NCBI GenBank assembly: GCA_910577415.1 | Contig: CAJTLK010000010.1 | Span: 1-33,741, forward strand | Source of the DNA: an uncultured Oscillospiraceae bacterium | GTDB taxonomy: Bacteria; Bacillota; Clostridia; Oscillospirales; Oscillospiraceae | Length of the DNA: 33,741 nucleotides | Reading direction: 5' to 3' | Shown: positions 16,124 to 23,654 of the stretch, piece after piece | Position numbering within the stretch: the stretch's first letter is position 1 | Layout: every line of letters starts with the position of its first letter | Made by a program: the position numbers and the translations under genes | The notes under the pieces: generated by a model | Told to the model about the DNA's origin: nothing | The model's database searches: none | What the model saw: only the letters and a program-made list of their open reading frames with translations

Positions 16124-16154
16124 AGGAAAACCCTCCTCTTCGTTTATAAAAATC

Positions 16155-16183
16155 ATTATATCAGAGATAAAAATATAACGCAA
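16155..16183 (-). promoter_or_regulatory. sigma-A promoter for the SLH protein gene
   Basis: Minus-strand TTGCGT (16178-16183), 17 bp, TATAAT (16155-16160). Confidence 0.75.
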
Positions 16184-16188
16184 TAAGT

Positions 16189-16222
16189 AAAAACACCCCG
16201 CCCAAATTTGGGGCGGGGTGAA
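16189..16222 (-). terminator. intrinsic terminator after pth
   Basis: Stem CACCCCGCCC (16194-16203) / GGGCGGGGTG (16211-16220), with TTTTT following on the minus strand. Confidence 0.9.
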
Positions 16223-16242
16223 AAGGTCCGGGCCAGGCGGGG

Positions 16243-16830
16243 TCAGTTGAATTTGTTCATGGCGGGGCCGGGGCCTTCCTTAATAATGACCTCCACTGCC
16301 TGAGCGGCACGGGAGACGGCGTCGTTCAGGGCCTTTCGGTCTTCTCCCTGGGGGTGGCCCAGTACCCAGTCGGCCATGTCATAGTCCGGGTGGGGCTTGC
16401 CCCCCACGCCCAGGCGGAGCCGGGGAAAATTCTCCGAATGAAGATGGGCAATGATGTTTTTCAGGCCATTGTGCCCACCGGCGGAGCCGGAGGGACGGAT
16501 GCGGAGCTTGCCGGGTGGGAGGGCGACTTCATCGGAAATGACCAGCACCCGCTCCGGGGGGAGCTTGTAAAAAGCCGCCGCCTGTTCCACCGCCTCGCCG
16601 GAGAGATTCATGTAAGTCACCGGCTTCATCAACAGCACCTTTTCCCCGCCCAATGTGGCGGTGTTGGTGAGGGCCTTGAATTTCAGCCGCTGGACGGGGA
16701 TATCCAGCTTGTCGGCAATGGCGTCGATGACCTCGAAGCCCACGTTGTGGCGGGTATTCTCATACGCTTCGCCCACGTTGCCCAGCCCCACCACCAGCCA
16801 GGTGATATTGGAAGGCTTCTTAAAAAACAT
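16243..16830 (-). CDS. pth: peptidyl-tRNA hydrolase
   Basis: Releases peptides from tRNAs dropped by stalled ribosomes (SpoVC in Bacillus). The protein has 195 residues, normal. It contains VVGLGNVGEAYENTRHNVGF with catalytic His28, KPVTYMNLSG, ISDEVALPPGKLRIRPSGSAGGHNGLKNI, and RLRLGVGGKPHPDYDMADWVL split across the usual positions. ATG 16830 is chosen over a longer frame because MFFKKPSNITWLVVGLGN matches family starts and GGGAGG stands about 10 nt upstream. It follows the 42-residue membrane protein by 29 nt, so they are likely cotranscribed. The gene order glmU-prs-X-pth-mfd is conserved with Bacillus. Confidence 0.96.
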   Translation of the reverse strand: MFFKKPSNITWLVVGLGNVGEAYENTRHNVGFEVIDAIADKLDIPVQRLKFKALTNTATLGGEKVLLMKPVTYMNLSGEAVEQAAAFYKLPPERVLVISDEVALPPGKLRIRPSGSAGGHNGLKNIIAHLHSENFPRLRLGVGGKPHPDYDMADWVLGHPQGEDRKALNDAVSRAAQAVEVIIKEGPGPAMNKFN

Positions 16831-16859
16831 AGGGGTGATCCCTCCCTTGCCGCAGTGTT

Positions 16860-16988
16860 TTAGCCAAGCCAGCCGCCATAATAAGCAAGAACGCCAAAGG
16901 CGGCGCCGACCGCTGTCGCTATGAGGGTAGTGGCAAATAAAATCGGATTTTCCCAATATAATTTCCACAGCTCTTTTAAATCTTTCAT
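16860..16988 (-). CDS. 42-residue single-pass membrane protein upstream of pth
   Basis: Too short for usual gene calls but well supported. ATG at 16988 has GGAGG 8 nt upstream and the frame ends in TAA 29 nt before the pth start. The peptide is a short charged amphipathic start (MKDLKELWKLYWENP), then one hydrophobic helix (about residues 16-36, ILFATTLIATAVGAAFGVLA), then YYGGWLG. It occupies the prs-pth slot that holds ctc (a ribosomal L25 homologue) in Bacillus, but is unrelated to it. The function is unknown; it is a candidate membrane microprotein. The frame's codon choice and the spacing argue for a real gene, though no homologue can be checked here. Confidence 0.75.
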   Translation of the reverse strand: MKDLKELWKLYWENPILFATTLIATAVGAAFGVLAYYGGWLG

Positions 16989-17040
16989 TATACTTGCCTC
17001 CATTGTTGAGGAGCACAGAAAGGATGATCTCTGCTAAATA

Positions 17041-17072
17041 AAAAGCGGGGCGGGAGTGCTCCCGCCCCGCGC
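17041..17072 (-). terminator. intrinsic terminator after prs
   Basis: Minus-strand GCGGGGCGGGAG / CTCCCGCCCCGC with a short loop, followed by TTTTTATTT. It separates prs from the small gene and pth, which implies either partial readthrough or an unseen promoter in 16989-17040. Confidence 0.9.
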
Positions 17073-17075
17073 TTC

Positions 17076-18032
17076 TCAGTTAAAGAGTTTTGAGACAGAT
17101 ACCTCTTGATAGATGCGTTCAATGGCCTCGGCAAAGATGTCGGCCACGGAGAGGTATTTGATCTTTTCGCTGTTGGTCTCCCGGGGCGGGATGGTGTCCA
17201 GGAACATGAGCTCCTTGATGGGGCTTTTCTCAATGAGGTCATAGGCCGGGCCGGAGAGAACGCCGTGGCTGGCGCAGGCGTAGACCTCGGTGGCCCCGCC
17301 GATGTCCACCAGGGCCTGGGCGGCGTGGCAGAGGCTGCCGGCGGTATCCACCATATCGTCCAGGAGGACCACCTGCTTGCCACGGACGTCACCGATGATG
17401 TTCATGACCTCGGAGGAGTTGGCCTTCTGGCGGCGCTTGTCCACAATGGCCAGCGGCATACCCAGCTTTTGAGCAAAGGAACGGGCACGGGAGACGCTGC
17501 CCACGTCGGGGGAGACCACCACAGTGGAATCCTCCTGACCCACAAAGCGGTCATGGTAGTAGTGGGCGAAGATGGGAGCGCCCAGCAGATTGTCTACAGG
17601 GATATCAAAAAAGCCCTGGATCTGGGAGGCGTGGAGGTCCATAGTCAGCACACGGTCAGCCCCCGCGGCGGTGATCATATTGGCCACCAGCTTGGCGGAG
17701 ATGGGGTCCCGGGGCTTGGCCTTTCGATCCTGACGGGCATAGCCAAAATAGGGGACCACGGCGGTAATACGCCCGGCGGAGGCCCGCTTCAGGGCGTCGA
17801 TCATAATGAGCAGCTCCATAAGGTTGTCGTTCACCGGGGAGCAGGTGGGCTGGACGACGAACACGTCGGAGCCGCGGACGGTCTCGTAAATCGAGCAAAA
17901 GGTCTCGCCATCAGAAAACCGCCCGGTCTCCGCCGCGCCTAAGTCGGTACCCAGATGCTTGCAGATGGCCTGGGCCAGAGCGCGGTTAGAGTTGCCCGAA
18001 AAGATCTTGATGTCCTTGCCGTGGGCTATCAT
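17076..18032 (-). CDS. prs: ribose-phosphate pyrophosphokinase
   Basis: Makes PRPP from ribose 5-phosphate and ATP for purine, pyrimidine, His, Trp and NAD synthesis. The protein has 318 residues (family about 315). Motifs present: IKIFSGNSNRALAQ, GRFSDGE, the ATP loop PYFGYARQDRK, DLHASQIQGFFDIPVDNL, and the PRPP-binding loop VVLLDDMVDTAGSL. I choose ATG 18032 (MIAHGKDIKIF), with GTGGAG just upstream, over an ATG four codons earlier that has no room for a Shine-Dalgarno. It lies 68 nt after the glmU homologue on the same strand, as in Bacillus. Here it feeds, among others, the xpt salvage step. Confidence 0.97.
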   Translation of the reverse strand: MIAHGKDIKIFSGNSNRALAQAICKHLGTDLGAAETGRFSDGETFCSIYETVRGSDVFVVQPTCSPVNDNLMELLIMIDALKRASAGRITAVVPYFGYARQDRKAKPRDPISAKLVANMITAAGADRVLTMDLHASQIQGFFDIPVDNLLGAPIFAHYYHDRFVGQEDSTVVVSPDVGSVSRARSFAQKLGMPLAIVDKRRQKANSSEVMNIIGDVRGKQVVLLDDMVDTAGSLCHAAQALVDIGGATEVYACASHGVLSGPAYDLIEKSPIKELMFLDTIPPRETNSEKIKYLSVADIFAEAIERIYQEVSVSKLFN

Positions 18033-18100
18033 GTCACTCCACATCCTCTCTCATTTGTATCTCTCGTTTATTTTTACCCCCCTGGGGATAGAGCATAAGA

Positions 18101-19261
18101 TCAGCCCTTGCGGCGGCGTTTGACCCAGTTCTTTTTCACCGTCTGCCGCTCCCGGGCAATGGCCAGGGAGTCTCCGGGCACGTCCTCGGTAATGGTGCTG
18201 CCTGCGGCGGTGTAGGCGCCTTCTCCCACAGTGACGGGGGCCACCAGGTTGGTGTTGCAGCCGATAAAGGCATGGTCGCCAATAACGGTGCGGAACTTCT
18301 TGGTCCCGTCGTAGTTCACCGTTACGGTGCCGCAGCCAAAGTTGATGTGCGCTCCGGCGTCGGTGTCACCTACATAAGTAAGATGGGAGATCTTGGTGCC
18401 ATCTCCGATGGTGGAGTTTTTCAGCTCCACAAAGTCTCCCACCTTGACCCCCTTGCCCACATGGGTGTGGGGGCGGACATAGGCAAAGGGACCCACGGCA
18501 GTATCGTCGTCTACGGTGGATTCATTGAGCTGGGAGGCGTTCACCGTGACCCGTGCGCCGATGGTACAGTCCCGGATCATGGTGTTTGGCCCGATCTCAC
18601 AGCCCGGACCAATAGAGGTCTTGCCCCGGAGAATGACGCCGGGAAGGAGAGTAGTTCCCTCGGCCACTGTGACCTGGGGACCTACGTAGACGCTCTCGGT
18701 GTCCAGGATACGGACGCCGGCGTTAATCAGCCGCTCCACACCCAGAATACGGGCCATAGGCTCCATGGTAGTGGCCCGGTAGCCCAGGTCGGACTTCAAA
18801 AGCAAAAACCGGCCCTGCCAGGGCTTGGAGTCGCCCAGAGCGGTAAGGGCGGTATCAAAATCCTGCCCGTCCCGGAGGGCGGAGGACAGGGCGGCGCCAC
18901 GGATGGTAAAAATACAGTCGGCGGGAGGCTTGCCGCCCAGATCGAAGGAACCACCCTCAGAGGCCAAAAGGACAGGGCGGGTGATCACAGCCACCGCTCC
19001 GGGGACCTCGGCCAAAAAATCGCTCAGCTTTTGGGAGGCGTCCTTGGCCCCGGTGGTGATAAAGCGGGTATTTTCGGGGAAGCACTCCGCTGCCGCATCC
19101 CGGTCAGCGTCATCACAGACCACCAAAAACTTGCCGGCTCCCTCACGCTGCAGGGCACAGGAGAGCCAAAGCGCAGCGGGGTCAAAGAGGACGTGCTCCA
19201 GCATGACGGAGCGGCGATCACCCTCCCGAGGCAGAAATACGATGGCACCGGCAAGGTCCAT
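18101..19261 (-). CDS. glmU: GlmU homologue: intact acetyltransferase, degenerate uridylyltransferase domain
   Basis: GlmU normally acetylates glucosamine 1-phosphate and then makes UDP-GlcNAc. In this 386-residue form the C-terminal left-handed beta-helix is complete. Arg263, Lys281, His293, Tyr296, Asn307 and Lys322 correspond to E. coli Arg333, Lys351, His363, Tyr366, Asn377 and Lys392 with a constant offset of 70. The N-terminal half is about 70 residues shorter. The nucleotide loop LAAGxGTRM is replaced by FLPREGDRR, and the metal-binding GDxP segment reads ITRPV. So it probably acetylates GlcN-1-P but cannot form UDP-GlcNAc, or uses its N-terminus otherwise. Start set by GGGAGG 7-8 nt upstream; promoter at 19315-19344. 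Leads into prs. Confidence 0.88.
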   Translation of the reverse strand: MDLAGAIVFLPREGDRRSVMLEHVLFDPAALWLSCALQREGAGKFLVVCDDADRDAAAECFPENTRFITTGAKDASQKLSDFLAEVPGAVAVITRPVLLASEGGSFDLGGKPPADCIFTIRGAALSSALRDGQDFDTALTALGDSKPWQGRFLLLKSDLGYRATTMEPMARILGVERLINAGVRILDTESVYVGPQVTVAEGTTLLPGVILRGKTSIGPGCEIGPNTMIRDCTIGARVTVNASQLNESTVDDDTAVGPFAYVRPHTHVGKGVKVGDFVELKNSTIGDGTKISHLTYVGDTDAGAHINFGCGTVTVNYDGTKKFRTVIGDHAFIGCNTNLVAPVTVGEGAYTAAGSTITEDVPGDSLAIARERQTVKKNWVKRRRKG

Positions 19262-19314
19262 AGGAATGCCTCCCAAAATCAAATTTTAAAATGGGGCAAA
19301 TTGACAACGCCACT

Positions 19315-19344
19315 ATTATATCAGAGCGCGCTGGGAAATGTAAA
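19315..19344 (-). promoter_or_regulatory. sigma-A promoter for the glmU homologue and prs
   Basis: Minus-strand TTTACA (19339-19344), 18 bp with TGA before the -10, TATAAT (19315-19320). Confidence 0.8.
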
Positions 19345-19365
19345 GGGAAATACAAAGGAAAACAA

Positions 19366-19396
19366 AGAAAAAGACCCGCGAATTTGCGGGCCTTTT
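19366..19396 (-). terminator. intrinsic terminator after the HD-domain gene
   Basis: Minus-strand GGCCCGC / GCGGGTC stem (19373-19392) followed by TTTTTC. In the plus orientation one pair is lost, so it reads better on the minus strand. Confidence 0.8.
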
Positions 19397-19417
19397 GTGG
19401 ACAATATGACAGAAAAT

Positions 19418-19912
19418 TCAGGCGGCCAGGATACAGCGCATCTTCAGCCGCCTCCACACCCCCAGCACCTCGGCGGTGGCGCAGAGCTTGTCGGCCAGGG
19501 AGACCACCCAGGCTTCTTTGGAGCGGGGGAGGTGGAGAGCCAGGGGCCACATATGGGCCAGAATGATGTTGCGCTCCTTGTCGGTGAGGGAAGTGAGGGC
19601 GGAGGCGTTACGAAGGGCGAAGACCGGGTGGTCAAAGCACTGAAGACCCGGATGGGCGCTCTGGTCATTCCAGCGGTAAAGGTAGAGGTCGTGGAGCAGC
19701 CCGCAGCGGGCACAGGAACGCTCATCCAGCCCCCAGCGGCGGGAGAGACGAAAGGCTACGTAGGAGACAAAGATAGAGTGCTCAAAGCAGTTCACCCCCG
19801 GATGGTGGGGCAGGGAGCGCATGGACTGGACCTGGGGGGTCACCAGCAGGTCGGCGACGCACGCCACATAGGCGGCGCGGTTGGCGGGGTCGATAAGAGG
19901 CGTCAGCGGCAT
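19418..19912 (-). CDS. HD-domain phosphohydrolase of unknown substrate
   Basis: Protein of 164 residues with a full HD metal set: His45 (NCFEHSIFVS), His74-Asp75 (GLLHDLYLYRW), His120 (IILAHMWPL) and Asp141 (VSLADKLCA). HD proteins of this size hydrolyse nucleotides or small phosphate esters; nothing here fixes the substrate. The sequence is Cys- and Trp-rich for its size. The start has AAAGGAG 7 nt upstream. It has its own promoter (19988-20016) and terminator, and stands divergent from the GntR-ABC operon. Confidence 0.85.
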   Translation of the reverse strand: MPLTPLIDPANRAAYVACVADLLVTPQVQSMRSLPHHPGVNCFEHSIFVSYVAFRLSRRWGLDERSCARCGLLHDLYLYRWNDQSAHPGLQCFDHPVFALRNASALTSLTDKERNIILAHMWPLALHLPRSKEAWVVSLADKLCATAEVLGVWRRLKMRCILAA

Positions 19913-19987
19913 AAAAGGACTCCTTTCTTATGCTGCGCAAAGGGAGCACGGTTCACCCTGCGGTCAAAGATCTCTTTCCATGGGGCC

Positions 19988-20016
19988 ATTATACAGGATG
20001 ATCACGGCCTTGTCAC
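19988..20016 (-). promoter_or_regulatory. sigma-A promoter for the HD-domain gene
   Basis: Minus-strand GTGACA (20011-20016), 17 bp, TATAAT (19988-19993). Confidence 0.7.
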
Positions 20017-20069
20017 TGGAAAAAAGAGAAAACTACGAAAAACGTAAGGCTTTCGTAAGGATTTGCTAC

Positions 20070-20125
20070 TTGTTTTGTAAGGTCCTTTCCGGGTATACTG
20101 ACTGTACCAAGAAACGCCATACAGT
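20070..20125 (+). promoter_or_regulatory. promoter and candidate GntR operator
   Basis: TTGTTT (20070-20075), 18 bp, TATACT (20094-20099), followed at once by an inverted repeat ACTGTA (20101-20106) / TACAGT (20120-20125). The repeat covers the expected start point, a typical place for YtrA-type GntR autorepression. The operator assignment is inference. Confidence 0.55.
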
Positions 20126-20163
20126 TTTTCCGAAGTTTTGGAGTTTCTGAAAGGAGGGAGGCC

Positions 20164-20550
20164 ATGATAAGCCTCAATTACCGGGACGCCCGGCCTATTT
20201 ATGAGCAGGTGCGGGACGGCCTTCGGCGGCTGGTGGTCACCGGGGCCATCGCCCAGGGGGAAAAGCTGCCGTCGGTGCGCTCCCTGGCCGCCAGTTTGGC
20301 CATCAACCCCAACACCATCCAGCGGGCCTACGCCGCGCTGGAGGCAGAGGGCTACCTTACCGCCGAACCGGGGAAGGGCAACTACGCCGCCAAGGCCGGG
20401 GGAGGGGACAACGTCAGAAAAGACGCCCTGCTGGACCAGTTCGATTCCACCACGGCGGAGCTGGTCTTTCTGGGAATGAGCGTGGAAGAGCTGGCCCAAC
20501 GGGTCAGAAGGACCAGAGAAGGCGGCGCGAGAGGAGGGGATGAGGTATGA
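20164..20550 (+). CDS. GntR-family transcriptional regulator, YtrA subfamily
   Basis: Short (128-residue) repressor with an N-terminal winged helix: MISLNYRDARPIYEQV, KLPSVRSLAASLAINPNTIQRAY as the recognition helix (about 35-56), and EGYLTAEPGKGNY as the wing. Only a short C-terminal helical tail follows instead of a large effector domain, which defines the YtrA group. These regulators usually control the ABC transporter genes beside them, often in response to cell-wall stress. The start has AAAGGAGGGAGG just upstream. Its stop overlaps the next start by 4 nt (ATGA). Likely autoregulated through the inverted repeat at 20101-20125. Confidence 0.92.
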   Translation: MISLNYRDARPIYEQVRDGLRRLVVTGAIAQGEKLPSVRSLAASLAINPNTIQRAYAALEAEGYLTAEPGKGNYAAKAGGGDNVRKDALLDQFDSTTAELVFLGMSVEELAQRVRRTREGGARGGDEV

Positions 20551-21449
20551 TCCAGGTGGAAAATGTGGTAAAGAGCTTTGACGGCTTCCGTGCCCTGGAT
20601 GGGCTGACCATGACGGTGCCCACCGGGGCCATCTACGGTCTGGTAGGACCCAACGGCGCGGGCAAGTCCACCATTCTGCGCCATATCACCGGCGTGTACC
20701 AGCAAGACAGCGGCGTGGTGCTCTGCGATGGGGAGACCATCTATGAAAACCCAGCGGTGAAGGAGAAGATCGCCTGCATTCCCGACGAGCTTTACTATTT
20801 TGAGTCCGCCAGCGTCCGGGATATGGCCCGGTTCTATAAGGGGGTCTACCCCAAATTTGACTCCGAACGCTATCAAAAGCTGAAGGAGATCTTCCACACT
20901 GTAGACGAAAAGCGGCCCATTCGGCGGTTGAGCAAAGGAATGCAGAAGCAGGCAGCCTTCTGGCTGGCCATGTGCTGCCGCCCCGAAATTTTGGTGCTGG
21001 ACGAGCCGGTGGACGGGCTGGACCCGGTGATGCGCCGCCAGGTTTGGTCCCTGCTTATGGGGGATGTGGAGCAAGAGGGTACCACCGTGCTGGTCTCCTC
21101 CCACAACCTGCGGGAGCTGGAGGATGTATGCGATCATGTGGGCATCCTATCCCGGGGCAAGGTGCTGGTGGAGCGGAGCCTCAGCGACCTACAGGAAAAT
21201 GTGGTAAAGATGCAGGTGGTCTTTCAGACCAATGAAGCGCCCAAGCTCCCCGACGACATGGAGGTGCTCCATGTGTCCCAGGTGGGGCGGATACACACCC
21301 TCATCATTCGGGGCAAGGCCCATGAGGTCAAGAATCGGCTGGCCACCTTCCAGCCCATCCTTATGGACGCGCTGCCCCTGACGCTGGAGGAGATCTTCAT
21401 TTATGAGCTGGGAGGTGAGGACTATGCCGTCCGTGACGCGATCCTCTGA
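20547..21449 (+). CDS. ABC transporter ATP-binding protein
   Basis: Cytoplasmic ATPase of 300 residues. Walker A is GPNGAGKST (34-42), the signature reads RLSKGMQKQ instead of LSGGQ, Walker B is ILVLDEPVDGLDP, and the switch His lies in VSSHNLRELEDV. The LSKGM signature is common in export-type transporters paired with YtrA-like regulators. A C-terminal domain of about 80 residues follows. It overlaps gntR by 4 nt and its own end overlaps the permease gene by 26 nt, indicating tight coupling. Substrate unknown; peptide antibiotic resistance or membrane stress is the family's usual theme. Confidence 0.92.
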   Translation: MIQVENVVKSFDGFRALDGLTMTVPTGAIYGLVGPNGAGKSTILRHITGVYQQDSGVVLCDGETIYENPAVKEKIACIPDELYYFESASVRDMARFYKGVYPKFDSERYQKLKEIFHTVDEKRPIRRLSKGMQKQAAFWLAMCCRPEILVLDEPVDGLDPVMRRQVWSLLMGDVEQEGTTVLVSSHNLRELEDVCDHVGILSRGKVLVERSLSDLQENVVKMQVVFQTNEAPKLPDDMEVLHVSQVGRIHTLIIRGKAHEVKNRLATFQPILMDALPLTLEEIFIYELGGEDYAVRDAIL

Positions 21450-23436
21450 AAAGCAGGGCTGGTTCAGCATGGCCCTCTTCCGCAAAAACGCCGTTCGCTT
21501 CTGGCCCTTGTGGGTGGGCTACGGCGTACTGCAATTTTTCATTTTGGATATGTACCTGATCCAGGGCTGGGGCTTTCGGCGGATGGACGCTGCCGCCCGG
21601 GCTGAGACCATGCGCGATTGGGTCATGGGCTGCACCGATTCCGCCGCCACCCTGGGGGCCTTCTTCGGATTGCTCTTCGCCATGGCTCTGTTTTCCTATT
21701 TAATGAATAGTAAAGCCGTGGGCTTTATGCACTCCCTGCCCATCCGCCGGGAGGGGCTGTTCCTCACCAACTTTGCCCTGGGTCTCGGATTTTTCCTAGT
21801 CCCCGGTCTTGCGGTGGCGGTCATTGCCGCACTGGCGGGAGCCTTCTGGGGAGTTAACCTGCTGGGCGTCACGGCAGCCTGGCTGGTCAGTCAGGTCCTG
21901 GTGGGGCTGTTCTTCTTTTCCTTTGCCGTGTGCTGTGCCATGTTCACCGGCCACATTTTGGCCCTGCCGGTATTTTACGGCATCCTAAACGTGCTGGTGG
22001 CGGGGCTGTCGGTACTCACCGACGTCACTCTGGACGCCCTGCTCATCGGATATGACGGCAACGGGTTTTTCAGCTCCGACCTCACCCGCTGGTGTACCCC
22101 AGTGTGGCATTTGACCGGGAAGCTCTCTCCCCGGCCAGTCTATAACGACCTGGGGCGGTACAGCCAGATGGAGATTCCCGGCCTCACCGCGGGATTGGCC
22201 TACGCCTTTGTGCTGTGCGCCGTGTTTACCTCCATCGCTCTGTGGGTCTACCGGGCCAGGGAACTGGAGCGGGCGGGGGACGTTGTCACCGTGGGCTGGA
22301 TGCGCCCGGTGTTCCAGTACGGCCTGGGGTTCTGCCTGGGCCTGGCCGGGGGCGTCGCTGTCTACCAGGCGTTTTTCAGCCGTACCGGGCAGAACTGGAT
22401 CTTCATTGGCCTGGTAGCTCTCTGGGCCGTGGTGGGTGCCTTCATCGGGCGGATGTTCCTGAAAAAGTCCCTCAAGGTCTTCACCGATGGCTGGAAGGGC
22501 CCGGCAGCCTTGGGGGCGTGCATGTTTTTGCTGTTGGCGGGGGTGCGGATGGATCTCACCGGCTACCAGCGCTGGACCCCTGACGCGGGGAAGGTAAAAA
22601 GCATTTCCATCAGCGGCATTGGCTCTGCCCCCTGGGACCGGGCGGACCACGCTTACCTGAGTATCACCGATCCCGATGACATTCAGGCCTTTCTGGACTT
22701 CCAGAAGACTTTGCTGTCTGACCTGAACGTACTTCGGGGGGAAGAGGACTACAACTACTATGACCGTATAGATGAGGACGGCTACAACACCTATGCGGAA
22801 AAATATCTGAGCGTGACCTATGAAATGACCGACGGCACCTTTAAGGGCCGGGACTGGGACAGTATCCCCATTACCGCCGAAAACTTGAACGTCATCACCA
22901 GCTATGACTACAAGCTCCAGGCATTTCTCAACCGACCCAGTGTGGTAAAAAAGCTCTATCGGGCCGACTTTATGGATGACCCGGAGATCAGCTTTGAGGT
23001 GGTGGGCGGCTGGCTGAACAATGTCAGGGAGGGTTTCTACGACCTGGATGAGACCTACGGCGTGGGTATTCCCCTTGATCCGGCCACTGGGGAACCCATC
23101 GCGGAGCAGTACCCAGACAGGGAAAAAGGAGGCGACCAGATAGACTTGGACGCCGACCAGGCCAAAGTCCTCTGGGAGGCGGTACAGAAGGACATGGAAG
23201 CCGGGAACCTGGGCCGCCGTTACCTTTTGGATAATAAGGAACGGTATGAGAACTGCTATCAGACCGACCTGTGCCTCCAGTTCCTCTATACCTTTACTGA
23301 CCGCGACGGCGAGCGGGACAGCTCTACCTGGACCATGGACATCGCCCTCCAGAAGTCGGGCGCCGAGACCATGAGCGTTCTGGACGGCATGGGATACGGC
23401 CTGACGCTGGTCCCCTGGGATACGGCGGAGAACTAA
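21424..23436 (+). CDS. large ABC-2-like permease with extracytoplasmic C-terminal domain
   Basis: Protein of 670 residues. About nine hydrophobic segments lie in residues 20-385 (for example FWPLWVGYGVLQFFILDMYLI split as TM1, FFLVPGLAVAVIAALAGAF, GLAYAFVLCAVFTSIALWVY). A soluble region of about 285 residues follows (386-670) and is rich in Asp/Tyr, including the acidic EEDYNYYDRIDEDGYN stretch. The C-terminal part is not recognised with certainty; it could be a sensor or substrate-binding domain outside the cell. I start at ATG 21424 (GGGAGGTGAGG upstream), inside the end of the ATPase gene. No separate second permease is present, so it probably acts as a homodimer with the ATPase. Confidence 0.85.
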   Translation: MPSVTRSSEKQGWFSMALFRKNAVRFWPLWVGYGVLQFFILDMYLIQGWGFRRMDAAARAETMRDWVMGCTDSAATLGAFFGLLFAMALFSYLMNSKAVGFMHSLPIRREGLFLTNFALGLGFFLVPGLAVAVIAALAGAFWGVNLLGVTAAWLVSQVLVGLFFFSFAVCCAMFTGHILALPVFYGILNVLVAGLSVLTDVTLDALLIGYDGNGFFSSDLTRWCTPVWHLTGKLSPRPVYNDLGRYSQMEIPGLTAGLAYAFVLCAVFTSIALWVYRARELERAGDVVTVGWMRPVFQYGLGFCLGLAGGVAVYQAFFSRTGQNWIFIGLVALWAVVGAFIGRMFLKKSLKVFTDGWKGPAALGACMFLLLAGVRMDLTGYQRWTPDAGKVKSISISGIGSAPWDRADHAYLSITDPDDIQAFLDFQKTLLSDLNVLRGEEDYNYYDRIDEDGYNTYAEKYLSVTYEMTDGTFKGRDWDSIPITAENLNVITSYDYKLQAFLNRPSVVKKLYRADFMDDPEISFEVVGGWLNNVREGFYDLDETYGVGIPLDPATGEPIAEQYPDREKGGDQIDLDADQAKVLWEAVQKDMEAGNLGRRYLLDNKERYENCYQTDLCLQFLYTFTDRDGERDSSTWTMDIALQKSGAETMSVLDGMGYGLTLVPWDTAEN

Positions 23437-23443
23437 AAAAAGA

Positions 23444-23480
23444 AGACAGAGCCGGAGGTCGCCTCCGGCTCTGCCTCTAT
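23444..23480 (+). terminator. intrinsic terminator after the ABC operon
   Basis: A 12-bp stem CAGAGCCGGAGG / CCTCCGGCTCTG (23447-23473) with a TCG loop, followed by a T-rich tail. Confidence 0.88.
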
Positions 23481-23546
23481 TTTGTTGCCGCCCCTGGGAC
23501 GTAGGACTGTCAGCCTCTCTTTGTCACATTGGAAAGGGACTAAAAA

Positions 23547-23564
23547 ATGTTAAAGATTTAACAA
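23547..23564. promoter_or_regulatory. Rex-like redox operator upstream of the thiolase gene
   Basis: ATGTTAAAGATTTAACAA matches the clostridial Rex consensus TTGTTAANNNNTTAACAA at all defined bases except the first. It lies 8 bp upstream of the -35. Rex represses fermentation genes, thiolase among them, until NADH rises. Binding is inferred. Confidence 0.65.
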
Positions 23565-23571
23565 ATTACTG

Positions 23572-23600
23572 TTGCTTTTTTCAAGTCGGACGCATATAAT
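23572..23600 (+). promoter_or_regulatory. sigma-A promoter for the thiolase gene
   Basis: TTGCTT (23572-23577), 17 bp, TATAAT (23595-23600). Confidence 0.8.
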
Positions 23601-23654
23601 AGAAGCTACGCAAGCTTGGGACGATCCCAATCTACTTTTTGGAGGGAACATATT

